Positions 33,877-42,175 of a DNA stretch of 64,000 nt are shown one piece after another. The notes under the pieces are model-generated. The model was not told the origin of the DNA. It ran no database searches and saw only the letters and a list, made by a program, of their open reading frames with translations. The translations under genes were made by a program, and so were the position numbers. Positions within the stretch are counted from its first letter, which is position 1. Each line of letters opens with the position of its first letter. This stretch comes from Gemmatimonadota bacterium. Its GTDB lineage: Bacteria > Gemmatimonadota > Gemmatimonadetes > Longimicrobiales > Gaopeijiaceae. The stretch covers positions 1 through 64,000 of the forward strand of contig JBBEBG010000025.1 in assembly GCA_040882465.1 (NCBI GenBank), read 5' to 3'.

Positions 33877-34752
33877 TCAGTGGTCGAACACCTGGCTGCG
33901 TATGAGACGCCGCATGGCAGCTACCGCGACGCGAATGACATTGCGCTCTCCGATGGCGAGATCGTCAGGCATTATGTGTTCCTCGTGGGCCCGCCTGGCC
34001 ACGACACCCGTTACACACCCCCCTCGCAACCCAAATGCTGCGCACATCGTCAGAATGGTGGCCGATTCCATCTCGTAGTTCAGTACGTTTAGCTTGGCAA
34101 GCTCGTCGGTCTGACCCCGGAAGCGCCTCAGCACGTGTCCCGCGTAGGAGTCATGCCGTTCCTGCCCGGGATAAAAAGTGTCACTGGATGCCGTAACGCC
34201 GACGTGATGCGGGATTCCTTCCGCTTGGGCCGCCTCCACCAGCGCTCCAACGACTTCGTGGTGAGCCACGGCGGGGTACTCGATCGGAGCGTAGTGCGTG
34301 GAGGCTCCATCCATCCGAACGGCACCGGTCGTGATGACGATGTCTCCGACGGCAACACCTTGCCGTATGGCCCCGGTTGTTCCGACCCGAAGGAACGTGT
34401 CGACTCCGAGCTGGGCGAGCTCGTCGACCGCGATGGAAGCGGAGGGGCCGCCGATGCCCGTCGAGGTAACCAGAACCTGCCGACCCTCCATCCTTCCGCG
34501 GAAGCTTCGATATTCCCGCTTCCAGGCCAACTCTCGAGCCCCGTCGTCGAAGGCTCTGGCGATCGTCGGGACACGTCCGGGGTCACCCGGCAGCAGGGCG
34601 TGACGGGCTTGCGCGATCGCATCATCGTCCAGATCGAGGTGATAGACGTGCTTCAACGATTTCCCCTGCTGCAGGAGGCGCACTGTTTCTCGTAGAGCTG
34701 CAGTGGCCACATTACCCCGCGGCCGCGAGGAATTCCACGTGGAAGTGTGCAA
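33877..34752 (-). CDS. Uridine phosphorylase-like nucleoside phosphorylase
   Basis: About 291 residues from a TTG at 34752, or 277 from a GTG at 34710; neither has a strong ribosome binding site. NP-I family features are PGDPGRVPTIARAFDDG (phosphate loop), LVTSTGIGGPSASIAVDEL, FLRVGTTGAIRQGVAVGDIV and NVLNYEMESATILTMCAAFG (ribose-binding MES). It cleaves uridine (or another pyrimidine nucleoside) with phosphate to give ribose 1-phosphate, which can feed PRPP synthesis by the gene at 28118. Confidence 0.88.
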   Translation of the reverse strand: MHTSTWNSSRPRGNVATAALRETVRLLQQGKSLKHVYHLDLDDDAIAQARHALLPGDPGRVPTIARAFDDGARELAWKREYRSFRGRMEGRQVLVTSTGIGGPSASIAVDELAQLGVDTFLRVGTTGAIRQGVAVGDIVITTGAVRMDGASTHYAPIEYPAVAHHEVVGALVEAAQAEGIPHHVGVTASSDTFYPGQERHDSYAGHVLRRFRGQTDELAKLNVLNYEMESATILTMCAAFGLRGGCVTGVVARRAHEEHIMPDDLAIGERNVIRVAVAAMRRLIRSQVFDH

Positions 34753-34891
34753 GCGCAGCGTCGCTCAGTCTCGCTCCCCATCGCTCAGGGAAGCCCCGCC
34801 GGAACCCGCGCGGACTGATCCTGCAATGTCTGCCCTGAACGAGCGGGACGGGCAACCCTCGGCCGAGTGAACCGGAGACCCCCCGTTGCAG

Positions 34892-35455
34892 ATGGACCCG
34901 TATCTCCCGCGAGTTCTCGAGGTCGTGCGTACACTCGCCCTGGAGTGTGGTGGACCCCGGGCCTTTCAGGCCGTGACGCCCGAGGCCTCCCTCGTTCGCG
35001 ACGTGGGCCTAGACAGCCTGGAGCAGGTGGAGCTCCGGGTCCGCCTCGAGGCGGCCTTCGGGGTCGAGCTCCCGGACGACACGCTCTCCCTGGACACCCC
35101 AGCGGGGCTGGCCCGGGCCGTAGGGGATGCCCACGCCGCCGCTCCGGTCGCCCCTCCGGATGTGGTGGCCCCTGTTCCGGGCCCCGGCATCCAGCGGGCC
35201 GAGGGGGCCGACACCCTTCACGGGGCCCTCGTGAAATGGGCTGACGCAGAAACGATGCGCCCCCATGCCTATCTCCGGCAGGACGACGGCTCGTTCACGA
35301 TCCTCACCTATGGAGAGCTCGGGCAGGGTGCTGCCGCCCTGGCCTCGGGAATCCGGAGCCGAGGGATCCAGCGGGGGGAGGCCGTGGCCCTGATGCTTCC
35401 CACCGGCGGCGACTTCCTGCGTGCGTTCATGGGCATCCTCCTGGCGGGCGCGGAT
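34892..35455 (+). pseudogene. Truncated acyl carrier protein - AMP ligase fusion
   Basis: Residues 1-80 are an acyl carrier domain with the phosphopantetheine site DVGLDSLEQVELRVRLE. After a Pro/Ala linker, about residues 110-188 start an AMP-binding (acyl-CoA/ACP synthetase) domain: RPHAYLRQDDGSFTILTYGE, RGIQRGEAVALMLPTGGDFL and FMGILLAGA. The homology stops at about 35455, right after GILLAGA, where several hundred more residues are expected. From there the DNA belongs to an oppositely oriented PAS gene. Intact relatives also carry acyltransferase domains and act on acyl-ACP. Confidence 0.75.
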
Positions 35456-35986
35456 CTGGATAAGAACATCGCATGTGTGCCGGACGCCGCTGGAGAAGAC
35501 GTCCTCGAGGTGACGGCGGACGACGTCCGCGTCACCCATCCGAAGGAAGGAAGCGATGGGCTTCCCCACGAGCCGCCGCCGCTTGATTGCGAAGAGAGCG
35601 GCGGCGGCGCCGTTGGCCTCTCGGATCCTGCCCGAACGATCCAGCTTGAGATAGCCAACGGCCGCGACGGCGTAGAGCTCGGAGTACCGGCTGTCGCTCT
35701 GCTCGACGTGGAGCTGCGCAGCCCGAAGCTCCCCACGCAGCTTCTCGATCTCGTGCCGGAGCCGCTCCACATCGCCCGCACGAGGGTTCCCGCGTTCCGT
35801 GGACGTGGGCCGAACGAACCGCACTCTCGGATTCGATCCGTACAGCGTGCTCGGGCGGCCACCTTCGGTCCGTTCTTTCGTCCGGTCGGTTGGTTCCGGG
35901 CGCTCGTCGGCGCGGCCCGGCAGCTCCTCGGTCCGGGCGTCGCCCTGCGTTCGAGCCGATCTGGTGAGGTCGTTTGTCGCTGTCAC
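35456..35986 (-). pseudogene. Truncated PAS-domain protein
   Basis: Starts with GTG at 35986. A charged N-terminal region is followed by a coiled coil (VERLRHEIEKLRGELRAAQL) and a PAS domain (ELYAVAAVGYLKLDRSGRIR, GAAAALFAIKRRRLVGKPI). The coding pattern ends at about 35456 (HTCDVLIQ), where it collides with the truncated AMP-ligase gene; the frame that continues is its shadow. Relatives continue into a histidine kinase or further PAS domains. Confidence 0.7.
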
Positions 35987-36499
35987 GGCGGCCCGCCTTT
36001 CCCCTCGAGATCGGGCTGATTCGTGTCAGAAGAGGACTGCAATTTACCTCTGCCGGGAACCCGGTAACAAACCCGTTCTTCCGCGTCCGGACACCGCCCC
36101 CGCAAGTGGCGCGGACACAGGATTAGCAGAATGAGATGGAAATTAGCTTGTTGGGCGCGACGCCGCGCCAGGGAGACAGGGAGTCCGCTCGCGGCACAGA
36201 ATGGCCCTCGTCAGAGGCACGTCACAGCCCGTCCCTTCGCCGTCGCAGGCGGTGTAGGCGCGGCCCTGCTCGTCCCCTCGACAGTTTCCCACCGGCCCCG
36301 AGAGGCGAGCGGCAGGGCCGAAAGTGATGGCATCAGGCGGACAGTGTGGCCCATCTTGGGACGACCGATCGGGACATGTCGTCTCGGCCGGGCCTGGTCC
36401 TTTACGGACGCGGCCCCGACCCCCGAGGGGCGGCGTTAGCCTCCCACCTTGCGCCCCAAGTCACGCTCGACGGCTTCGACTGCCGCATCCAGCGCGCTG
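35987..36499. other. About 510 bp without a recognisable gene
   Basis: Between the start of the truncated PAS gene and the Usp remnant. The frames present are Arg-rich and not protein-like. It must hold the promoter of the PAS gene; I found no convincing -35/-10 or -24/-12 pair. Confidence 0.4.
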
Positions 36500-36831
36500 A
36501 CCGACGGTGCAGAGGTCGTGCCACTCGCCACCGACGGCTCGCCGTGCGCGCTCGACGCGGTGCGTTTCCTTGCGCCCCGTCCTCCCTCCGGGGAGCCGGT
36601 CCACGTCGACCTCACGACGGTGCTTCCACCCGAGCGCTTGTGCATCCGTACTCGCGCCTCCGCGGACCGCGCGCCCCGGGACGTGGCACCGTGGTGGCGC
36701 ACGAGTCTGGCTTGGACCGCGGCCGAGGAAGAAGTCCTGGACGCCGCGGAAGTCGAGTCGAGACGGCGGTTCGCGGGCGGCTCTCCCTCGAGAGCGTGGC
36801 CGAGTTTCTCCAGCGCCCGGAGGAGTTGTGA
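36500..36831 (+). pseudogene. Universal stress protein (Usp) remnant with frameshift
   Basis: One frame reads [20 protein letters not shown], the canonical Usp start (TDGS), then [12 protein letters not shown] and [15 protein letters not shown]. Near 36760 the homology moves to another frame, [19 protein letters not shown], ending with TGA 36829-36831, which overlaps the GTG of the following ACP gene. No ATG is found upstream, and the GxxG-GS nucleotide motif is missing. A decayed gene. Confidence 0.55.
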
Positions 36832-37028
36832 GCGGTTCGACCGAGTCGCGTGTGTGGGTCGCCGTGAAGGCCGCCTTCCACCAGATCGCGCCAGTCGTGG
36901 ACTTCGATCGGCTCGACTCCGGCGCCGACCTCCGGGACGAGGCCGACCTCGACTCCGTGGACATCGTGAACCTCGTCGTCCTGCCTTCCTGCTTCGGCTT
37001 CGATCCGGCGCTCACACATCGAAGATGA
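36828..37028 (+). pseudogene. Short, C-terminally truncated acyl carrier protein gene
   Basis: 66 codons from a GTG at 36828 with GGAGGAG upstream. [20 protein letters not shown] and [15 protein letters not shown] match helices I-II of an acyl carrier protein, with the serine for phosphopantetheine in LDSVD. The last helix is missing and the frame runs into the 3' end of the archease gene on the other strand. It may be a truncated gene or still be translated. Confidence 0.55.
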
Positions 37029-37446
37029 CTCGGGCGTACCAGACGCCCGCGTCCCGGAGCTCGGCCACGAGTCCGTGGAGCGTCACCCCTTTGATCTCCG
37101 TGTCCGGAGGGCCGCTCGGCGTCCCGCCCCGGGCCCGGCACCGGGCCCGCAGATCCGGCCTCTGGCCCAGGAGCACCACGTGGCAGCGCGCCAGCGCGAA
37201 GCCCTCGGCAGCATGGAGGAAGAGCAACTCCCTCAGGACGTTTCTGAGGAGGAGAGACGGCTCCGCGCCCGCGACCTCAAACGTGCGCAGCTCGTGCGCC
37301 GGGGGACGAACGTCGCCCAGCATGAGGCGGGTCATCGCCACGGCTGCTCCCGCGATGACCGACTCCAAGGAAGGGCCTTCTATCTCGAGGCCGATGTCGG
37401 CCGTGTGGTCGAGGGCCCGGACCCTTGCTTCGGAATCGTCGGTCAT
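37012..37446 (-). CDS. Archease, RtcB activation factor
   Basis: 144 residues: [20 protein letters not shown] (the conserved DHTADIG metal motif), [20 protein letters not shown], and the C-terminal [20 protein letters not shown] with WYARVIFDV. Archease stimulates guanylylation of RtcB and lets it turn over. It lies 25 nt downstream of the RtcB gene in the same operon, the usual genetic pairing. Its 3' end overlaps an ACP remnant on the other strand. Confidence 0.93.
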   Translation of the reverse strand: MTDDSEARVRALDHTADIGLEIEGPSLESVIAGAAVAMTRLMLGDVRPPAHELRTFEVAGAEPSLLLRNVLRELLFLHAAEGFALARCHVVLLGQRPDLRARCRARGGTPSGPPDTEIKGVTLHGLVAELRDAGVWYARVIFDV

Positions 37447-37471
37447 GGTGCCAGGCAGGGAGGACGGCCCT

Positions 37472-38968
37472 CTATCCCTTGAGAACCCCCATGGGATGAA
37501 GGCGGACCACTTTGCGACCGATGCCGGCTCCGGCCACCACGTCCACGACCTCGGCCACGTCCTTGTACGCCTCCGGCACCTCTTCGGCGATCGTGGCGAA
37601 AGAGGAGGCCCGAACCTCGATTCCCATCTCACGGAACTCCTTCCGAAGGCTTCGCCCGGCCACCATCTTCTTCGCCGCCGTACGGCTCATCCGCCTTCCC
37701 GCTCCGTGGCACGTCGAGCCGAACGTCTCCTGGTAGGCGGCCTGGGTTCCCAGGAGCACGTAAGAATAGCGTCCCATGTCTCCCGGGATGAGGACGGGCT
37801 GACCGAGCTCGCGGTAGAGGGGAATGAGCTCCGGGTGACCCGGAGGGAAGGCTCGCGTGGCGCCCTTCCGATGCACGCAGAGCCTGCGCAGGGCCCCACC
37901 CACCTCGTGCGTCTCCCACTTGGCGTTGTTGTGTCCCACGTCATAGATCTGGGTCATCCCCATCTGCTCCCAGGGGCGTCCCAGAACCCGCTCGAATGCC
38001 TCCCGAACCCGGAACGCCATCATTTGGCGGTTCGCGAACGCGTAGTTCGCTGCGGCGTTCATCGCCCCCATGTAACGCTTGGCTTCGGGCGAGTCGAGCG
38101 GAGCGCACGCGAGCTGACGATCCGGAAGGTCGATTCCGTAGCGGGCAGCCGCCTCGAGCATCACATCCAGGTAATCGTCGCAGACCTGGTATCCGAGCCC
38201 CCGCGAACCGGAGTGGATGAAGACGCACACGGTGCGGTGCTCGAGTCCCAACCGCCGGGCGGCGTCGGCGTCGTGGACCTCGTCCACGTAGCCCACCTCG
38301 ATGAAGTGGTTTCCCGACCCGACGGTTCCGAGTTGAGCCATGCCCCGCTCGATGGCACGGGGGCTCACCTGGCTCGGGTCCGCCCCGGGCAGGATTCCCC
38401 CGGCTTCCGTGCGCTCCAGATCCTCCTCCAATCCGTATCCGTGGCGCACGGCCCAGGCCGCGCCTTCCACGAGGACCTCTTGGACCTCGGCCACCGTCAG
38501 GCTGAAGCGTTTATAGTGAGAGCCGACTCCCGCAGGCACATCCCTCATGATCTGGTTCATGAGGTCCGCGAGATGGGGCCGGACCTCCTCCTCCTTCAGG
38601 TCGGTCCGAAGGAGCCGGACCCCGCAGTTGATGTCGTAACCGACTCCACCGGGCGAGATGATCCCACCCGCGTCTGGATCGAAGGCCGCCACCCCGCCAA
38701 TCGCGAACCCGTATCCCCAGTGGATGTCGGGCATGCCGATCGAGCGACCTACGATACCGGGGAGACAGGCCACGTCCGCGACCTGTCGGACGGCCTCCGC
38801 CCCCCCTTCGCCCGGGGCCGCCAGGGCCGCCATGAGGGCGTCGTCGGCGAAGATGAGTCCCTCGACCCGCATCTTCCCCTGGCGAGGGATCACCCAGCGC
38901 CAGGGATCGACTTGGCGCAGCTCGATCTCGCCGAGAACGATCGAGCGAGGCTCGGCCTTCGGCGTCAC
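37472..38968 (-). CDS. rtcB: RtcB family RNA ligase
   Basis: 498 residues. Features are [20 protein letters not shown], the Mn-binding Cys in [42 protein letters not shown] (metal residues), [12 protein letters not shown], and the guanylylated-His region [17 protein letters not shown], followed by SYVLLGT and [12 protein letters not shown]. It joins 2',3'-cyclic phosphate or 3'-phosphate RNA ends to 5'-OH ends. The GTG at 38968 has GAGGAAAG 6 nt upstream; another GTG lies two codons before. Operon with archease, behind a -24/-12 element, which parallels the sigma-54/RtcR-controlled rtcBA operon of E. coli. Confidence 0.93.
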   Translation of the reverse strand: MTPKAEPRSIVLGEIELRQVDPWRWVIPRQGKMRVEGLIFADDALMAALAAPGEGGAEAVRQVADVACLPGIVGRSIGMPDIHWGYGFAIGGVAAFDPDAGGIISPGGVGYDINCGVRLLRTDLKEEEVRPHLADLMNQIMRDVPAGVGSHYKRFSLTVAEVQEVLVEGAAWAVRHGYGLEEDLERTEAGGILPGADPSQVSPRAIERGMAQLGTVGSGNHFIEVGYVDEVHDADAARRLGLEHRTVCVFIHSGSRGLGYQVCDDYLDVMLEAAARYGIDLPDRQLACAPLDSPEAKRYMGAMNAAANYAFANRQMMAFRVREAFERVLGRPWEQMGMTQIYDVGHNNAKWETHEVGGALRRLCVHRKGATRAFPPGHPELIPLYRELGQPVLIPGDMGRYSYVLLGTQAAYQETFGSTCHGAGRRMSRTAAKKMVAGRSLRKEFREMGIEVRASSFATIAEEVPEAYKDVAEVVDVVAGAGIGRKVVRLHPMGVLKG

Positions 38969-39132
38969 GACCACCTTTCCTCGATGGCGCTCCGGAGGGA
39001 CAAGTCGGGGTGGAGAGTGACGACTTTCGGGGTCATTGGTTCGCGTAGCGTGAGCATGGAGTTTCCTCGAGTTCCGGCCGGTCCTGGCCAAGAGTCCATG
39101 ACTCTTCACCATTCGGGCACTCGATCGGAAAG

Positions 39133-39148
39133 CGCAACATCCGTGCCC
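39133..39148 (-). promoter_or_regulatory. Sigma-54 promoter-like element before rtcB-archease
   Basis: Minus strand GGGCACGGATGTTGCG, with GGCAC at -24 and TTGCG at -12 and exact spacing. Predicted start about 39122, giving a leader of about 150 nt to the rtcB GTG. Sigma-54 control of rtcB is established in E. coli. Confidence 0.65.
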
Positions 39149-39315
39149 CAGTCCCAGGAGCGCCGAATGGACGCGCCGGCCGGAGCCTTGAGCCGAACTG
39201 TCCCGCGCCCGCTCGTGCATCGGGACGTAGCGTCCCACCGGCCGATCCGAACCCGCCTACCCGACGGGCCCTCCCAGGGCGCGCCCCGGGCCGATCCCCG
39301 ACCATGCGGGCCGAC

Positions 39316-39331
39316 AGGCACGCCGCGTGCA
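39316..39331 (+). promoter_or_regulatory. Sigma-54 promoter-like element before the dodecin-GroEL operon
   Basis: AGGCACGCCGCGTGCA: GGCAC at -24, GTGC at -12 (one base off), exact GG-N10-GC. Predicted start about 39342, 60 nt before the dodecin ATG. Confidence 0.5.
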
Positions 39332-39401
39332 TTCCTATCCCGGTCAGGCTCCCCGGAAAGACCGGGCGCACGAGTAAGACCGACAGAGAACAGGGGGGAT
39401 C

Positions 39402-39605
39402 ATGTCTGTCGCCAAAGTCACCGAGATCACCGCGAACTCCCCGAAGAGCTTCGAGGATGCGATTCACCAGGGGCTCTCCCGGGCGAGCAAGTCGCTCAAG
39501 GGGATCCAGGGGGCGTGGGTGAAGGAGCAGAAGGTGGCGTGGAATGGCTCCGGAATCAGCGAATACCGCGTGACGATGAAGGTGACCTTCATCCTCGAGG
39601 ACTGA
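39402..39605 (+). CDS. Dodecin family protein
   Basis: 67 residues: [40 protein letters not shown] and [20 protein letters not shown], a full-length dodecin. Dodecins form dodecamers that store flavins (or coenzyme A in some bacteria); the Trp in GAWVKEQ occupies the flavin-stacking position. Strong G-rich ribosome binding site. First gene of a run that continues into GroEL 6 nt downstream. Confidence 0.92.
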   Translation: MSVAKVTEITANSPKSFEDAIHQGLSRASKSLKGIQGAWVKEQKVAWNGSGISEYRVTMKVTFILED

Positions 39606-39610
39606 CCCGC

Positions 39611-41230
39611 ATGCCGCACAAGGAGATGCTCTTCCGCTCGGAAGCGCGTGAGAAGGTGCTCAAGGGAACCGCGACGCTGGCGGACGCCGTGCGCGGGACG
39701 CTCGGACCCAGGGCTCGCTCCGTCCTGATCGAGCGGAAGTGGGGAAGGCCTCTTGTCTGCGACGACGGGGTCACGATCGTGAAGGAGTTGGACCTCGAAG
39801 ATCCGGTCGAGAACCTGGGGGCTCAGCTCCTGAAGGAGGCTGCCGAGCGCACGGGCGATGTCGTGGGAGACGGTACGACCACGTCCACCCTCATCGCGCA
39901 CGCGATCTTCGCAGAGGGAGTGCGGAACGTCACCGCTGGAGCGGCAGCCGTCGACGTTAGGCGGGGCCTGGAGAGGGGGCTCCGGCGTGCCGTCGAGGCC
40001 CTCGCACACCTTTCGCGCCCCGTTGCCGGTCGGGACGAGAAGGCCCAGGTGGCGTCGATCTCGGCCCACGGGGACACCTTCGTGGGCGGGATGGTCGCGG
40101 ACGCCGTGGAGAAGGTTGGCGCGGAGGGCGTCATCACGGTCGAAGAGGCGAAGGGGACGGAGACCGTCCTGGACCTGGTGGACGGGATGCAGTTCGACCG
40201 GGGTTATCTCTCCCCGTACTTCGTCACGGATCCCGAGAAGATGGAGGCGGTCCTCGAGGAGCCTCTGATCCTCCTCTGCGAGAAAAAGATCGCCGTGATG
40301 AAGGATCTCATGCCGCTCCTCGAGCAGGTGGCCCGGGAGGCACGTCCGCTCCTCATCGTCGCGGAGGACGTGGAAGGAGAAGCGCTCGCCACACTCGTCC
40401 TGAACAAGATCCGCGGAGTCCTTCCCTCACTCGCGGTGAAGGCCCCGGGGTTCGGGGATCGCAGGAAGGAGATGCTCCAGGACATCGCGGTCCTCACAGG
40501 CGGACGCCTCGTGAGCGAGGACATCGGGCTCAAGATCGAAAACCTGAGTATTGGGGATCTCGGCTCCGCGGCGCGGATTGTCGTGGACCGGGACACCACG
40601 ACGATCATCGGCGGCGGCGGTGTAGCGGGCGAGATCGAGGGTCGCGTGAAGGAGCTCCGGCGCCGGATCGAGGACACGACGTCGGACTACGACAGGGAGA
40701 AGCTCCAGGAACGGCTCGCGAAGCTTTCTGGAGGCGTCGCGGTCATCCGGGTCGGGGCCCCTTCCGAATCCGAGATGAAGAGCCGAAAGGAAGCGTTCGA
40801 GGACGCGATCAACTCCACAAAGGCGGCCGTCGAGGAGGGGATCGTTCCCGGCGGCGGCCTGGCGCTCCTCAGGGCGATCCCCTCAGTGGAGGCGGAGGCG
40901 GCGGCGGCGGAAGGAGACGAGCGAACTGGCATCCTCATCCTCAGGCGGGCACTCGAGGTGCCGGTCCGCCAGATCGCCGAGAACTCGGCGGTGGACGGGG
41001 GAGTCGTCGCGGACCGGATGCGGAATGGAGCGGGCAACTGGGGCTTCGATGCCGCCCGGGGCGAATACGTCGACCTGATGGAGGCCGGGATCATCGATCC
41101 CACGAAGGTCGTCCGAGTCGCCCTCGAGAACGCCGTGTCGGTGGCCGGCGTGCTGCTATTGGCCGAGGCCACGATGACCGAGGTGCGTGAGCCGGAGCCG
41201 GCGCGGTCGCCGGCGGCCGAGACCTACTGA
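39611..41230 (+). CDS. groEL: GroEL-type chaperonin, solitary paralogue
   Basis: 539 residues starting [18 protein letters not shown]. All ATPase elements are present: [19 protein letters not shown], the [17 protein letters not shown] loop and [13 protein letters not shown]. The C-terminus ends with [10 protein letters not shown] and lacks the usual GGM tail. No groES is adjacent, and instead the gene is in a stress operon with dodecin and CBS proteins, so this is probably a second, stress-specific chaperonin rather than the housekeeping copy. A frame open far upstream of 39611 is not coding. Confidence 0.93.
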   Translation: MPHKEMLFRSEAREKVLKGTATLADAVRGTLGPRARSVLIERKWGRPLVCDDGVTIVKELDLEDPVENLGAQLLKEAAERTGDVVGDGTTTSTLIAHAIFAEGVRNVTAGAAAVDVRRGLERGLRRAVEALAHLSRPVAGRDEKAQVASISAHGDTFVGGMVADAVEKVGAEGVITVEEAKGTETVLDLVDGMQFDRGYLSPYFVTDPEKMEAVLEEPLILLCEKKIAVMKDLMPLLEQVAREARPLLIVAEDVEGEALATLVLNKIRGVLPSLAVKAPGFGDRRKEMLQDIAVLTGGRLVSEDIGLKIENLSIGDLGSAARIVVDRDTTTIIGGGGVAGEIEGRVKELRRRIEDTTSDYDREKLQERLAKLSGGVAVIRVGAPSESEMKSRKEAFEDAINSTKAAVEEGIVPGGGLALLRAIPSVEAEAAAAEGDERTGILILRRALEVPVRQIAENSAVDGGVVADRMRNGAGNWGFDAARGEYVDLMEAGIIDPTKVVRVALENAVSVAGVLLLAEATMTEVREPEPARSPAAETY

Positions 41231-41538
41231 TGACGGCCCCGGTGAGAGCTCGGAGTCGGGCTACCACAGCGGGGGTGCAGGTCACTTCTCGATGCGAGCG
41301 AGCGCTCACGGGCCTCGCTCTGTGGGCGTTCTTGTCTCTTGTGCTCGGGGCCTGTGGGCTCGCCGTATCGGGCGCCATCCCCACGCTCGGCAATCCGGAC
41401 GCGTACCAACGTTTCGTGGCCGAGCAACCGGTTCAGTTCACGGGCTTCAAGCTGTTCTACGAGCAGGACGTTCCTCTCATGAGCCCGATCGAGGTGCTCG
41501 GCCTCCGCCCGGCCCCCCTGCTCGTCATCTATCAATGA
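41230..41538 (+). CDS. Small membrane protein, unknown function
   Basis: 102 residues. The start ATG overlaps the GroEL stop (TGATG) and the stop overlaps an ATG leading into the next frame, so it is embedded in the operon. A basic N-terminus (RARSRATTAG) precedes one membrane segment (about 26-48) and a 50-residue tail (VQFTGFKLFYEQDVPLMSPI). The hydrophobic segment includes a Cys (GACGL) that could be a weak lipobox. No family recognised. Confidence 0.5.
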   Translation: MTAPVRARSRATTAGVQVTSRCERALTGLALWAFLSLVLGACGLAVSGAIPTLGNPDAYQRFVAEQPVQFTGFKLFYEQDVPLMSPIEVLGLRPAPLLVIYQ

Positions 41539-41570
41539 TCGCCAAACTCGACTCGATATCGGAGGTTCAC

Positions 41571-42125
41571 ATGACCGTTGCACAGGACACCACCGTACGG
41601 GACATCCTGCAGAAGGACGTGATCACGATCCCGCCGAACGCCCCGGTTTCCGATCTCATTCGGAGGCTCGAATCCTCGGGGATCACAGGCGTGCCCGTCG
41701 TGGATGAGCAAGAAGTGCTCGTGGGGGTCGTCACCTCCCGGGACGTCGTCCGTCTGGCGCGGGACCTCGGAACGATCCCGGAGGCGGCGCGTTGGGGACT
41801 CGGCGTCGGCGGTCCGCATCCCGAGGTCGCCTTCTTGGATTCGCCCCTCGAGGGGGAGTTCTTCGCCTACTACGTGACCCCCGGTGGAGGGTTCGTGGAC
41901 ATGCGGGATCGGATCCGGGAGATCCCGGGCGACGCATTCGACGGATACTCGGTCGAGGACATCATGACACGCGACCCGGTCATGATCGGCCCGGACGCCA
42001 CCCTCGCCGCAGCGGCCCGCCTCCTTCGGGACAAGAACGTCCGCCGAGCTCTCGTCGTTCGCACCGGGAAGCTCGTGGGGATCGTCACCGCCACCGACAT
42101 CCTGGATGCCGTTGCCGAGAGCTGA
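41571..42125 (+). CDS. CBS-domain protein
   Basis: 184 residues with two CBS motifs separated by a 55-residue insert: TVRDILQKDVITIPPNAPVS and VGVVTSRDVVRLARD, then VEDIMTRDPVMIGPDATLAA and VGIVTATDILDAVAES. GGAGG lies 7 nt before the ATG at 41571; an earlier ATG at 41535 overlaps the previous stop. CBS pairs bind adenosine nucleotides and would sense energy charge. The insert (EFFAYYVTPGGGFVDMRDR) is unusual. Confidence 0.85.
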   Translation: MTVAQDTTVRDILQKDVITIPPNAPVSDLIRRLESSGITGVPVVDEQEVLVGVVTSRDVVRLARDLGTIPEAARWGLGVGGPHPEVAFLDSPLEGEFFAYYVTPGGGFVDMRDRIREIPGDAFDGYSVEDIMTRDPVMIGPDATLAAAARLLRDKNVRRALVVRTGKLVGIVTATDILDAVAES

Positions 42126-42175
42126 GCCTAACCGGGGTCGGTGCGAAAGAGCCGCCTCCGGCCTCCTCAGAGGTC

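Noticed and set aside
36449-41230. A 1593-codon open frame that could be read as one giant fusion ending in GroEL
   Set aside because: Only the last 540 codons match GroEL. The rest lies opposite rtcB and archease, is Arg/Pro/Gly-rich and has no domain, so the open frame is a GC-rich artefact.
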